Notes under the pieces: generated by a model
Told to the model about the DNA's origin: nothing
Database searches by the model: none
What the model saw: the letters and a program-made list of their open reading frames with translations, nothing else
Position numbers and translations under genes: made by a program
Part shown: positions 40,365 through 49,859 of the stretch, one piece after another
Position numbering within the stretch: position 1 is the first letter of the stretch
Layout: every line of letters starts with the position of its first letter
DNA from: Aphanothece cf. minutissima CCALA 015
Lineage (GTDB): Bacteria > Cyanobacteriota > Cyanobacteriia > PCC-6307 > Cyanobiaceae
NCBI GenBank assembly: GCA_003003925.1
Contig: PVWP01000011.1
Coordinates: forward strand, 37,629 to 101,628
DNA length: 64,000 nt
Direction of reading: 5' to 3'

Positions 40365-41037
40365 CGCTGAGGCCGAGATAGTCGATCAGCGGGTGCACGA
40401 ACTCCGGCCTGGTGACCACCAGGATCGTGGATCCGGCCTGGAGCACGGTGTTGCCGTTGGGGATCTCGACGCTGGCCTCGGGATTGAGCTGGTAGCCGAT
40501 GATCAGGGAGCCGCTCGGGAAACGGGGATCCTGGGCGATCGCGGCGACGCTGCGGCCGGCCACGGAACAATCGGCGGGGACCGGCAGCTTGAGCACCTTC
40601 ACCTGGCCCTGCTCGAAGTGCATCATCGATTCCACATCGGGATATTCGATCGCATTCGCCATCGTCGCCACCGCCAGATCGATGGTGCTGATGATGTGGC
40701 TGGCTCCCGCCAGGCGGTAGGCCTGGAGGAACTCGCGATCGCGCATGCGCGCCACGATGTGGGAACTGCCGTAGCTGCGCGACAGGGTGATCAGGGCCAG
40801 GTTGAGGGCATCGTCCCGCAGGGCGGCCACCACCGCATCCGCCTTGCGGATGCCGGCTTCGATCAGCACGGTGGAGCTGACGGCGCTGCCCTCGAAGGCC
40901 ATCACGCCGATCTTCTCGCGGGCGAAGCTGCAAGCCAGCGGATCGATGTCGATGATCGCGATGGTGTGGCCGAGCTGAAGGAGCTGGCGGGCCAGGCCCA
41001 GCCCCATCATTCCCGCCCCGCCGATCAGCACGTACAT
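40321..41037 (-). CDS. TrkA-type NAD-binding/RCK regulatory protein
   Basis: 238 residues. The TrkA_N Rossmann domain (1-135) starts MYVLIGGAGMMGLGLARQLL and has an acidic residue after strand two (IIDIDP) for NAD(H). The TrkA_C ligand-binding domain follows (about 150-225: GRSVAAIAQDPRFP, VLQAGSTILVVTRP). Such proteins gate potassium channels, Trk/Ktr transporters or antiporters in the cytosol. The convergent CPA1 antiporter next door, with overlapping 3' ends, is a plausible partner, though no K+ channel gene is here. Confidence 0.9.
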   Translation of the reverse strand: MYVLIGGAGMMGLGLARQLLQLGHTIAIIDIDPLACSFAREKIGVMAFEGSAVSSTVLIEAGIRKADAVVAALRDDALNLALITLSRSYGSSHIVARMRDREFLQAYRLAGASHIISTIDLAVATMANAIEYPDVESMMHFEQGQVKVLKLPVPADCSVAGRSVAAIAQDPRFPSGSLIIGYQLNPEASVEIPNGNTVLQAGSTILVVTRPEFVHPLIDYLGLSASRRPALEVSHPNL

Positions 41038-41074
41038 GGGCGTGATGGTACCAACGGCGCCGGGGACTCCGGAC

Positions 41075-43906
41075 TCAGGAGACTCCCGCCCGCATCAGCC
41101 GCTGCAGCTGGCCGCTCTCCAGTTCCAGCACCCGGCGGGCGAAGTCGGGATCGCGCTCGAGCACCGCGTCGAAGGAATCCACCGGCACGGCCAGCAGGCG
41201 GGTGCCATCAGCCTCGGCCACGATCGTGCTCTCCGAGGCACTGTGGGTGAGCACCTGGAGTTCGTCGAGCACCCGGCCGGGCTGGAGGTCCTCCACCCAG
41301 GTGCGTTCGCCGTCCCGGTGCAGGACCCGGGCCCGGCCCTCGATCAGCAACAGCAGTTCCCGGCAGGTGTCGCCCGCCTCGGTGATCAGCTCGCCCTTGG
41401 CGAAGGCGCGCACATCGGCCTGGGAGGCCAGGGCATCGAGGGTGTCGGCGTCGCTGCGGCGGAAGAAGTCGCTGGTGGCCAGGAACACCCGCTTCTCCAG
41501 CTCCGGAAACCCCCGCAGCTCAGGGGGGCCGCTGAGGCCCTCGACAGTGCGGGCGGTCTGGCGCAGCAGTGCCGGGGCGCCGGGACCGCCCCGCTCGGCG
41601 GCCATGGCCCGGGCCCGCTCGGCGTCAAGGCAGGCCGTCAGGAACAGGGCGGCGGAGGCGAGGGTGGGGCTGGCATCGGCGGCCAGGCTGGCCAGGAAGC
41701 CAAGGGTCTCCCCGACGGGCACCTCCAGGGAACAGGAGGGGGCCTCGCCACCGGGGTGGGACAGGGTGCCTGCGACGGACGGCGGCAGGCGGCGCTCCCA
41801 GCCCTCCCGGCGCAGCAGTTCCGGCAGCTCCAGGGGGGCGATGGCCTGGAGGCGCTGCACCAGGGCCGGCACCGCCGGATCCTCCTGGAGGGTGGCCAGG
41901 CCGTCGAGGATCGCCCGCAGGGTCAGCTCCTTGCGCAGCTGCAGCCGGTCGTCGAGCAGGGCCAGCACGGCGGACTGGTGGCGCAGGGCACTCTGGTGCA
42001 GGGCCCGGTAGCCGTCGGTGAGGGCGGGCAGCCGCTCCAGCAGCCGCTCCACCTTGTGGGTCGCCGCCGCGGCGGGGGAGAGGTCGTCGAGCACCTGCTC
42101 CTCCTCGCGCGAGGAGATGCCGTATTCGCGCCGCAGGGCCTGCAGGGCGGCGCCGTCGGGGCCGGCTGCCGTCGGGCCGGTGACGCCGCCGAGGCGCTGC
42201 ACCAGCATCAGCCGCTCCAGCGACTTGCGGTAGCCGCTGAGGCGGATCTGGTCCTCCAGGCTGCGGCGGCTGTCGGGATCCAGCAGGCCGGGATCCTCCA
42301 CGCCGAGTTCGTCGAGCACCTGGCGGTGCTCGCCGTCGCTGATGCCGAGGGAGAGGCGCATCTGCTTGAGCACCTCCAGGCTGCTGGCGGCGTTGACGAA
42401 GCCCTCCTCCAGGGCTTCGCGCACCACGCCCTTGTAGGCCTCGAGCCGCTTCTGGCCGGTGAAGCCCGGCAGCACCTTGGCCAGCACGTACACCTCCTCG
42501 GTGCCCAGGTCGGCCAGGGAGCGGCCGTCGAGGTAGCGGCCCACATCGAGGTCCATGCGGGTGAGCTGCTTGCGGAAGCGCTCGGCCAGGTTCTCGCGGC
42601 CGTAGAGGTCGGGGGAGCGGTTCCAGGCGCGGTAGAGCCACAGGGTGCTGACGGCCACCAGGGTCACGTCGAACAGGTACTGGAGCCAGGCCGGCGCCAG
42701 CAGCAGCAGCGGCCGGCCGGCGAACAGGAAGAAGAAGTTGAACACCAGGAAAGTGGCCACCACGAACACCCGGTGGCGGATCCGGTCCCGGTCGGGCTCG
42801 GCGCCGCGGCGCCGCACCCGGGTCCGCAGGGCCGATTCGATCGCCCGGCCGGCGAGGGTGCCCAGCCAGGTGCACAGCCCCAGGAACAGGGGCACCGCCA
42901 CCAGCTTGGGCACATCGATCGGCTGGCCGAAGAGATAGAAGCCTGGCCGCAGCAGCTGGGCCAGCTGGTCCTCCTGGCGCAGCCAGACGCCGGAGAAGTA
43001 GTAGTCCCAGTTGCCGGCGTAGACGTAGTAATAGACGAAGTAGCCGAACACCAGGCCCACGTAGCCGTAGCGCTCGAAGGCGAAGGCGGGGCTGGGCAGC
43101 CGGGCCCAGTAGAGGCGCTCGGCGTCGATGTCGATGCAGGGCTGCTGGCAGGCCACGCAGGCGCTCTGCTCGCTGCCGTCGGGCTGGACGGTGCGGCACA
43201 TCGACTGGGTGATCGGCGTGCTGGCCATGTGGGCCCGGCTGCCCAGCAGGCCGGTGGGGGTGGAGAAGACGCTCTGCACCGGTGCCATCGGGCAGAAGTA
43301 CTGGCACCAGCTCTTGCCGCCGTAGAGCCAGCCGACGGCGATGGCACAGGCGATGGTGAAGGCCAGCCAGGCGAACAGCACCAGGCGGTCGGCGTTGAAG
43401 AAGAGGATGCGGCCGCAGAGGCCCACGAACAGCCAGCCGAACTGCAGCCGGGAGTAGTGCTTGCCCAGCCAGGAATCGGCAGGCACCTTGGCCAGCTGCA
43501 GACGCTTCTCGCCGGTCTTGGGGTTCACCCGGGCGATCTGGCGCTGCAGCCCCAGGGCGCGGGGGATCTGGGAGAGGAAGGAGAGCGGGCAGATGCGCCG
43601 CCACAGCTCATGGCCGAACACCAGCAGGATGAAGATGCCCGAGGGCACCACCAGGCCCCAGAACAGGGTGGTGCCCAGGGGGTAGGGGGTCTCGCTCAGA
43701 CAGCTGCCCTGCACCGTCACGCAGGCCTCCGGCAGCCGCAGGGGGCTCCAGGGGTGGTCGGGCTCGGTGAACTGGGGCGTGAACGGGTCGTAGAGCAGCG
43801 AGAGGATGATCAGGATCCAGCCGGTGGTGAGCGCCCAGCGCACCAGATGCATCCGCCGTTCCGTCACTGCTGACTCGCGCCGCCGCGCCGAAGTGGCGCT
43901 GACCAT
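41075..43906 (-). CDS. polyferredoxin-like membrane protein fused to cyclic-nucleotide-binding domain
   Basis: 943 residues from ATG 43906; an earlier ATG at 43975 would overlap the divergent methyltransferase start. The N-terminal 430 residues hold several membrane helices and a NapH/NosR/CcoG-like cysteine pattern, SWCQYFCPMAPVQ then SMCRT...ACVACQQPC, likely binding 4Fe-4S clusters. Residues about 430-810 are a helical cytosolic linker. The last 140 residues are a cyclic-nucleotide-binding domain (FAKGELITEAGDTCRELLLLIEGRARVL, DLQPGRVLDELQVLT). It looks like an electron-transfer membrane protein gated by a nucleotide signal; the redox partner is unknown. Confidence 0.82.
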   Translation of the reverse strand: MVSATSARRRESAVTERRMHLVRWALTTGWILIILSLLYDPFTPQFTEPDHPWSPLRLPEACVTVQGSCLSETPYPLGTTLFWGLVVPSGIFILLVFGHELWRRICPLSFLSQIPRALGLQRQIARVNPKTGEKRLQLAKVPADSWLGKHYSRLQFGWLFVGLCGRILFFNADRLVLFAWLAFTIACAIAVGWLYGGKSWCQYFCPMAPVQSVFSTPTGLLGSRAHMASTPITQSMCRTVQPDGSEQSACVACQQPCIDIDAERLYWARLPSPAFAFERYGYVGLVFGYFVYYYVYAGNWDYYFSGVWLRQEDQLAQLLRPGFYLFGQPIDVPKLVAVPLFLGLCTWLGTLAGRAIESALRTRVRRRGAEPDRDRIRHRVFVVATFLVFNFFFLFAGRPLLLLAPAWLQYLFDVTLVAVSTLWLYRAWNRSPDLYGRENLAERFRKQLTRMDLDVGRYLDGRSLADLGTEEVYVLAKVLPGFTGQKRLEAYKGVVREALEEGFVNAASSLEVLKQMRLSLGISDGEHRQVLDELGVEDPGLLDPDSRRSLEDQIRLSGYRKSLERLMLVQRLGGVTGPTAAGPDGAALQALRREYGISSREEEQVLDDLSPAAAATHKVERLLERLPALTDGYRALHQSALRHQSAVLALLDDRLQLRKELTLRAILDGLATLQEDPAVPALVQRLQAIAPLELPELLRREGWERRLPPSVAGTLSHPGGEAPSCSLEVPVGETLGFLASLAADASPTLASAALFLTACLDAERARAMAAERGGPGAPALLRQTARTVEGLSGPPELRGFPELEKRVFLATSDFFRRSDADTLDALASQADVRAFAKGELITEAGDTCRELLLLIEGRARVLHRDGERTWVEDLQPGRVLDELQVLTHSASESTIVAEADGTRLLAVPVDSFDAVLERDPDFARRVLELESGQLQRLMRAGVS

Positions 43907-43973
43907 AGCGATGGCCTCCGAAAGCTGACGGGGTGGCGGTGCCGGAGGCGACGGGGCCGCCAGAATCGCTGCC

Positions 43974-44678
43974 ATGACGTTCTTCTCCCGCCACTGGAGC
44001 ACCTACCGCCGGGTGCTGGAGCACGACCTGATGGAGCACGGGGCCCTCACCGCCGCCGTCACGCGAACCATCGACGGCTGGCTGGCGCAGCGCGGGCCCG
44101 CGGAGCCACCCCCCCACGCGGTGGACCTGGGCTGCGGCGACCTGTCCCTGCTGCCGCCGCTGCTGCGGCGCCTGCCGCTGGCCTCGTTCACGGCCCTGGA
44201 CCTGAACGGGGCGGTGCTGCCCCTGGCCGCCGAGGCCCTCGGGGCGGTGCCCTACCCCAGCCGCTTCCTGGAGGGGGATCTGCTGGCCTGGGCCGAGGCG
44301 GAGCCGGAGGGGCCGCCGGTGGATCTGATCTTCAGCAGCTTCGCCGTGCACCACCTGCAGGAGCCGGACAAGGGCCGCTTCCTGCGGGGCTGCCGGCGTC
44401 ACATCGCCCCGGGGGGCCTGCTGCTCTGGGCCGATGTGTTCCGCGCGCCGGGGGAGGACCGTGACACCTACGTGGGCCGCTACTGCGCCCGCGTGCACGG
44501 CTGGAGCCCGCTGGAGTCGGAGCAGCAGGAGGAGGTGATCGAACACCTGAGCCAGTGGGACCATCCAGCCGACCCGGAGGCGATCGTGCGGGAGGCGGAG
44601 GCGGCGGGCTGGCGGTGGCAGTGGGCCTGGCAGGGCCAGCACCGGGCCGAGGCCCTGGCGGTGCTCAGGCCGCTCTGA
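43974..44678 (+). CDS. SAM-dependent methyltransferase
   Basis: 234 residues. It begins MTFFSRHWSTYRRVLEHD, has motif I AVDLGCGDLSLLPPLL, then FTALDLNGAVLPLAAEAL and VDLIFSSFAVHHLQEPDKGRFL, and a post-I region PGGLLLWADVFR. This is a complete class I methyltransferase of the type acting on small molecules. It is divergent from the polyferredoxin/CNB gene with only 67 bases between starts. Confidence 0.85.
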   Translation: MTFFSRHWSTYRRVLEHDLMEHGALTAAVTRTIDGWLAQRGPAEPPPHAVDLGCGDLSLLPPLLRRLPLASFTALDLNGAVLPLAAEALGAVPYPSRFLEGDLLAWAEAEPEGPPVDLIFSSFAVHHLQEPDKGRFLRGCRRHIAPGGLLLWADVFRAPGEDRDTYVGRYCARVHGWSPLESEQQEEVIEHLSQWDHPADPEAIVREAEAAGWRWQWAWQGQHRAEALAVLRPL

Positions 44679-44738
44679 AGATTCGCAGCGAAGCGGTGCG
44701 GAATGCCCTGACGACTGCCGGGGGGGTGAGTAGGTTGA

Positions 44739-47700
44739 ATGCAGAAGAACTCGCCCGAGGGCGATCAAGGGGGCGCAACGTCTTTTTTTCATCGTTTCGT
44801 CCTTCCCCCGGTCCGTTCCTCGTTCCGCGTTTCATCCTGGACGCACCTGCTGGCGCTGTCGTGCCTGGCGGTGCCGTTGACGGCCAGCGCCAAACTCCAG
44901 GCTCAGCGGCCCCTACGGGTGGTGGTGAGCGACGCCTTCCCGCCGATCAGCTTCGTGGATCCCCAGGGCAGGATCCAGGGCCTGGCAAGGGATCGCTGGG
45001 ATCTTTGGCAGCGTCGCACAGGAATCCCTGTGGAGTTGCAGGCGATGGACTGGCTGGAGGCCCAGAAGGCTGTCCAGGCCGGCCGCGCCGATGTCATCGC
45101 CGCCATGGCCCGCACCAGGGACCGGGAGAAGATCTACGCCTTCACCCAACCCTATCTGGAGGTGGATGTTCGCCTCTATTACGACCGCAGGCTGAGCGGA
45201 ATCGTTGATCTCGATACCAGCAAGGCCTTCAAGGTGGGGGTCCGCGCCGGCGATGTGTGCATCGAAAAACTCAAGGCGGCCGGCAACCGCACCTTCCGCA
45301 TCTACCCGGATTACAGCGCCCTCATCGAGGCATCCAGCTCCGGAAGCCTGCCGGTGTTCTGCATGAATGAGCTGCCGGCCAACTACATCCTGGCCAGGGA
45401 GGGACTGAGCGAGGAGTTCCTGCAATCGCCGCCGATCTACACCTCGGCCATGTACGAGGCCGTGCGCAAGGACCACACCGCCCTGCGGGACACTGTGATC
45501 GCGGGCTTCAATCGGATCAGTGCGGCCGAGGAAGCCGCCATGGAACGCAAGTGGCTGGGCGATGGCGTCCACCCCCGCTTCAGCTGGCTGGCCCGCCATG
45601 GACTCCAGGTGCTCGGGGCCACGGCGGCCGCCGCGGGGCTGATCGCGCTGTGGAGCGCCAGCCTGAAGCTGGAGGTGCGCCGCCGCACCCGCGACCTGGC
45701 CGAGGCCCGCGATGTTCTCACCAGCACGATCGAGGCCATCCCCGACCCCCTGATCGAAATCTCCGCCGATGGGCAGATCCTGGACGTCCACAGCTCGCGC
45801 CACAACCTGCTGACACGACCCGCCGAGGAACAGGTGAACCACTCCCTGAGCGAGGTGCTGCCGGAATCCGCCGCCGCCGTCGTGAAGGAGGCCCTGGCGG
45901 AGGCCGGCAGCAGGGGATTCAGCCATGGGAAGGAGATTCAATTGCCCCTGCCCAGCGGACCGGCATGGTTCGAGCTGTCGGTGTCGCAACGCAGCCTTCC
46001 CTCCCAGGGCCAGCCGCGTTTCCTGGTGCTCAGCCGTGACATCACGGCCCGCAAGCAGGATGCCCGCCGGATCGAGCGACTGAATCGGCTCTACACGGCC
46101 CTGAGCCGGTCGAACCAGGCGATGGCCCGCCTCGAGGACGGCACGGCGCTGCTGCAGGAGATCTGCGAGATCGCCGTGACCTACGGCGAGATGAAGATGG
46201 CCTGGGCGGGGCTGCTCAATCCCGTGGGCCGGGAGTTGCGGGCGGTGGCCTGGGCCGGCACCGGCACCGAGTACCTGGACGACCTGCACATCAGCATCGA
46301 TCCCGACGTCCCGCACGGGCAAGGCCCCCTGGGTCGCGCCATGCGGGAGAACCGGCCCCAGTGGTGCCAGGACTTTCTCAACGATGCCAGCCTGGCCCCC
46401 TGGCATGACCGCGCCCGCCTCTACGGCTGGGGATCGGCCGCCGCCCTGCCTCTGCTCCGCGAGGGTGTCGTGGTCGGTGGGCTGGCGATCTACCACCCCG
46501 ATTGCAACGCCTTCGATGAACAGAGCCAGCAACTCCTGGTGGAGATGGTGCGGGACATCGACCTGACCCTCAGCCGGCTGAACGCCCTGGCGATGCGCCG
46601 CCGACTCGAGCAGGAGATGGCGGCCAGCGAAGCGAAGTACCGGGAACTCACGGAGTCGGTCCACGACGTGATCTGGACCCTCGATCCGGTGACCATGCGT
46701 TACCTGTATGTGAGCCCCTCCGTGAAGCGGATGCGGGGCTACACGCCGGACGAGGTGATCGCCCGGCCGTTCGCCGACTCCCTGCAGCCGGGGAGCGGGC
46801 AGCGCATGGAGGAGCAGATCCGCTCTGAGCTGGAGGAATTCAGACAGGGTCTCCGGAGCAGCGAGATCGTGTCGGTGGATGAGGTGGAGCAGCCCTGCAA
46901 GGACGGGTCCAGCGTGTGGACGGAGGTGGTGACCAAGCTGATCCGCAATATCAGTACAGGGCGTATCGAGATGCATGGCGTCTCCCGCGACATCACCGAG
47001 CGCCGGTTTGCGAACGAACAGATCAAGCGGCTGGCGTACTCCGACCAGCTGACCGGCCTGGCCAACCGGGTGATGCTGCGGGACCGCTTCCGCCATGCCC
47101 TGATGCTGGCCCAGAAGCAGGGAGGTCGTCTGGCGCTGCTCAACCTCAACCTGGATCACTTCCAGACCGTCAACGACAGCCTTGGCCATGCCGTCGGCGA
47201 CCAGTTGCTGGTGGAGGTGGCGCGGCGCCTGGAGGGGGAACTGCGCCCCGGGGACACCCTCTCGCGCACCGGAGGGGATGAATTCCTGCTGCTGCTGCCG
47301 GACACCGACGCCGACGGCGCCCTGGAACTGGTGCGACGCCTGCTGAAGACGGTGGCGTCACCCTGTCGGGTCCATGGCGAGACCCTCTTCACGACGGCGT
47401 CCATCGGCATCGCCCTCTACCCGGAGGACGGCAGCACGATGGCCACCTTGATGAGCCATGCCGATGCGGCCATGCATCAGGTGAAGGAGGGCAGCCGCAA
47501 CGGTTTCCAGTTCTTCACCCCCAGCGTGCAGGAGCGGATCTCCCGTCACCTGCGCCTTTCCAACGCCTTGCACAAGGCCCTGAAAGGCAACGAGTTCAAG
47601 CTGCTCTACCAGCCCCAGATGGAGCTGGTCACCAACCGGATCATCGGTGCCGAGGCTCTGCTGCGCTGGGATTCGGCGGAACTGGGTTCGGTGTCTCCGG

Positions 47701-48317
47701 GGGAATTCATTGCCGTCGCCGAGGCCAACGGCCTGGTCATTCCCATCGGCGACTGGGTGCTTCGCCAGGCCCTGCGGGATGCCGGCACGTGGGTCCGGCC
47801 CGCAGGACAGGATGGGGCGCCGCCGCTGACGGTGTCGGTGAACATCTCGGCGGTTCAGTTCCGTAACAGCGATCTGGCCGGTCGGATTCTCACCATCCTG
47901 GCCGAAGAACAGCTGCCCCCTGCGCGGCTGGAACTGGAGCTCACCGAGTCGGTGACACTGGATGACCCCGAAAAAGCCCTGCTGTTGATGGATCGCCTGT
48001 ACCACGAAGGAATCCAGATCGCCATCGACGACTTCGGCACCGGCTACTCATCGCTGAGCTATCTCAAGCGGATCCGCGCCCATAAGCTCAAGATCGACCA
48101 GTCGTTCGTGCGTGGGCTTGCCACCGACCGCGACGACCACGCCATCGTGCTGACGATCATCAACCTGGCCCGCACCCTGGGCCTGCGCACGATCGCCGAA
48201 GGGGTGGAGACCCCCGAGCAGATGGAGCTGCTGCGCCGGGCCGGCTGCGACGAAATCCAGGGCTACTGGATCGGCAGGCCCATGTCCAGCGAGGCTTTCC
48301 GGCAGCTGCCCCTGTGA
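44739..48317 (+). CDS. membrane sensor with SBP3, PAS, GAF, PAS, GGDEF and EAL domains
   Basis: 1192 residues. After a signal/anchor segment (about 31-52) there is an extracytoplasmic family-3 solute-binding domain (about 58-280: RPLRVVVSDAFPPISFVDPQGRIQGLARDRWDLW), then a membrane helix (about 293-315), a PAS domain (335-440), a GAF domain (about 455-620), a second PAS (about 630-760), a GGDEF domain with intact GGDEF at 845-849 and an RxxD inhibitory site five residues before it, and an EAL domain with intact E972-A-L and DDFGTGYSS. It should make and/or break cyclic-di-GMP in response to a small periplasmic ligand. It is monocistronic. Confidence 0.93.
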   Translation: MQKNSPEGDQGGATSFFHRFVLPPVRSSFRVSSWTHLLALSCLAVPLTASAKLQAQRPLRVVVSDAFPPISFVDPQGRIQGLARDRWDLWQRRTGIPVELQAMDWLEAQKAVQAGRADVIAAMARTRDREKIYAFTQPYLEVDVRLYYDRRLSGIVDLDTSKAFKVGVRAGDVCIEKLKAAGNRTFRIYPDYSALIEASSSGSLPVFCMNELPANYILAREGLSEEFLQSPPIYTSAMYEAVRKDHTALRDTVIAGFNRISAAEEAAMERKWLGDGVHPRFSWLARHGLQVLGATAAAAGLIALWSASLKLEVRRRTRDLAEARDVLTSTIEAIPDPLIEISADGQILDVHSSRHNLLTRPAEEQVNHSLSEVLPESAAAVVKEALAEAGSRGFSHGKEIQLPLPSGPAWFELSVSQRSLPSQGQPRFLVLSRDITARKQDARRIERLNRLYTALSRSNQAMARLEDGTALLQEICEIAVTYGEMKMAWAGLLNPVGRELRAVAWAGTGTEYLDDLHISIDPDVPHGQGPLGRAMRENRPQWCQDFLNDASLAPWHDRARLYGWGSAAALPLLREGVVVGGLAIYHPDCNAFDEQSQQLLVEMVRDIDLTLSRLNALAMRRRLEQEMAASEAKYRELTESVHDVIWTLDPVTMRYLYVSPSVKRMRGYTPDEVIARPFADSLQPGSGQRMEEQIRSELEEFRQGLRSSEIVSVDEVEQPCKDGSSVWTEVVTKLIRNISTGRIEMHGVSRDITERRFANEQIKRLAYSDQLTGLANRVMLRDRFRHALMLAQKQGGRLALLNLNLDHFQTVNDSLGHAVGDQLLVEVARRLEGELRPGDTLSRTGGDEFLLLLPDTDADGALELVRRLLKTVASPCRVHGETLFTTASIGIALYPEDGSTMATLMSHADAAMHQVKEGSRNGFQFFTPSVQERISRHLRLSNALHKALKGNEFKLLYQPQMELVTNRIIGAEALLRWDSAELGSVSPGEFIAVAEANGLVIPIGDWVLRQALRDAGTWVRPAGQDGAPPLTVSVNISAVQFRNSDLAGRILTILAEEQLPPARLELELTESVTLDDPEKALLLMDRLYHEGIQIAIDDFGTGYSSLSYLKRIRAHKLKIDQSFVRGLATDRDDHAIVLTIINLARTLGLRTIAEGVETPEQMELLRRAGCDEIQGYWIGRPMSSEAFRQLPL

Positions 48318-48358
48318 GGTTAGGAGTGTGTTCTGACCCCGTGCCGTGCAGACGGGAC

Positions 48359-48583
48359 CTAAGCATCAATGGCTATCCATTTCATGCGCGACATCCTGCC
48401 GGACTTGATCGACACCTGGGATCGCGAACAACCGAACCGCTGGCTCACCAGCCGGATCACTTCCTCGTTGGCCTTGCCATCGGTGGGAAGGGATCGGACG
48501 TCTGCGCGATAAGTTCCGTCCGCCAACAGCGTCAGCTGGCTGGTCCGGGCTCCCGGCTTCACCTTCACATGAATCAACGGCAT
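48359..48583 (-). CDS. DUF167 (YggU-like) protein
   Basis: 74 residues from ATG 48583 (MPLIHVKVKPGARTSQL). The family core is visible: VKVKPGAR, YRADVRSLPTDGKANEEVIRLVSQRFG and SQVSIKSGRMSRMKWIAI. DUF167 proteins are small, widespread and of unknown function. The open frame extends to 48643 but the family N-terminus fits the ATG at 48583. It follows the small secreted protein gene by 17 bases. Confidence 0.88.
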   Translation of the reverse strand: MPLIHVKVKPGARTSQLTLLADGTYRADVRSLPTDGKANEEVIRLVSQRFGCSRSQVSIKSGRMSRMKWIAIDA

Positions 48584-48600
48584 GGATCCTTGGCGCCCGC

Positions 48601-48915
48601 TCAGGGCCCGTTGGACCGCATGGTCTCCAAGGCCGCCTGACACTTCGCCGGAGACTCATAAATGAAGACCTCACCGTGGGGCATGGCGTCGCACTTGTGG
48701 TACTGGGATGGGAGCCCGAAGGCGTAACCGGCCGCGGTGAATTCGCAACGGGTGAACGTCGCGACCTGCTGCGGCGAGATGCGATGGCAGGTGGTGGCTG
48801 TCGGCTTGAGGGCGTCGAAGCCGTAGCCCCCCTGCACGGGAAACTCCCCGGCCGATACGGCATTGCTCGCCCACAGCAACAGGGCCGCCAACAGGGGTCG
48901 CAGGGTGGTGACCAT
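48601..48915 (-). CDS. small secreted protein, unknown function
   Basis: 104 residues from ATG 48915 (MVTTLRPLLAALLL). A signal peptide ends at NAVSA, then GEFPVQGGYGFDALKPTATTCHRISPQQVATFTRCEFTAAGYAFG and a C-terminal DAMPHGEVFIYESPAKCQAALETM. Four mature cysteines suggest disulfides. It is likely periplasmic. It precedes DUF167 closely on the same strand. The family is not recognised. Confidence 0.7.
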   Translation of the reverse strand: MVTTLRPLLAALLLWASNAVSAGEFPVQGGYGFDALKPTATTCHRISPQQVATFTRCEFTAAGYAFGLPSQYHKCDAMPHGEVFIYESPAKCQAALETMRSNGP

Positions 48916-48968
48916 CGCGCCAGAGCCGGGGGGACGTAGCCCGACGCTAGATGCGTTGCCGGGTCCGC

Positions 48969-49826
48969 TCAATCGGCGGCCACGGCGTTGCCCAGCCGCG
49001 CCCGGATGTCCCTGAGCCGGGCAACGTTGTTCACCAGCGCCGGAGCGCTGTCGAGGCCCTCGAGATAGTCGAACACGTAGGCGAGCACGGCATAGATGGC
49101 GCCGGCGCTGAAGGACGCCGATCGGGTGAAGTCGATCAGCAGCACCACGAGCGCCACGATCGTGGCGAGCTCCGTCACGGTCCAGGTCCACGACTCGCTG
49201 TCGGAGAGCTGCACATGCCAGCGCCGCACGCGGCCGAAGTGGCGCCGCAGGCGCAGCGGCCGCGCCGCCTCGATGTCCTCGATCTCGCGCTCGATCTGGT
49301 CGTTGAGGCCGCGGTGCAGGCGCAGGGCACGCCGCCAGTACCAGCCGTTGACGAGCCCCATCGGCAGCAGCACCGCCATGGCGATGAGTCCGGCCTGGAG
49401 GTCGTAGGTGAACAGCATCACCAGCGAGCCCACCACGGTCACGACCTGGGAGAACATCGCCGGCACGTCGGCCTCGAAGAAGCCGACCATGTCGCGCATC
49501 ATCTCCACCCGCGCCGACACGATGCTGGTGCCATGGCCGAGGCGCTTCTGCTCGGCCACGGTGCGCACGGCGAGGCGGGCATAGAGGCCCATGAAGACCC
49601 GGGTATCGAAGCGCTGCCGCACGAAGGCCGTGACCAGGTGCACGAGCCACACGGCGATCAGCGCCGACAGGCCCCGGTAGCTGCCCTTCAGCAGCCCGTC
49701 CACCGCCCAGCCGGTCAGCGCCGGATAGGCGAGCATGCACAGGTTTTCCAGCAGCGTCAGGCTGTAGGTGCCGGCGATCGACAGCCGCTCAGCGCGGGAG
49801 AGGGTGGATAGGAGGGTCTGCGGCAT
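48969..49826 (-). CDS. orphan ABC six-transmembrane domain protein (ABC_membrane_3-like)
   Basis: 285 residues from ATG 49826; a GTG directly before it is an alternative. It resembles the membrane half of an exporter: six helices, coupling-helix-like segments (VSARVEMMRDMVGFFEADVP) and a C-terminal end at about residue 285, with no Walker or signature motifs after it. No ATPase gene lies next to it on the same strand. Either an ATPase encoded elsewhere partners it, or it acts without one. Family resemblance to ABC_membrane_3 is from memory of the pattern. Confidence 0.75.
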   Translation of the reverse strand: MPQTLLSTLSRAERLSIAGTYSLTLLENLCMLAYPALTGWAVDGLLKGSYRGLSALIAVWLVHLVTAFVRQRFDTRVFMGLYARLAVRTVAEQKRLGHGTSIVSARVEMMRDMVGFFEADVPAMFSQVVTVVGSLVMLFTYDLQAGLIAMAVLLPMGLVNGWYWRRALRLHRGLNDQIEREIEDIEAARPLRLRRHFGRVRRWHVQLSDSESWTWTVTELATIVALVVLLIDFTRSASFSAGAIYAVLAYVFDYLEGLDSAPALVNNVARLRDIRARLGNAVAAD

Positions 49827-49859
49827 CACCCGGCCCTGGTGTCACCAGCCTGGCAGCGA

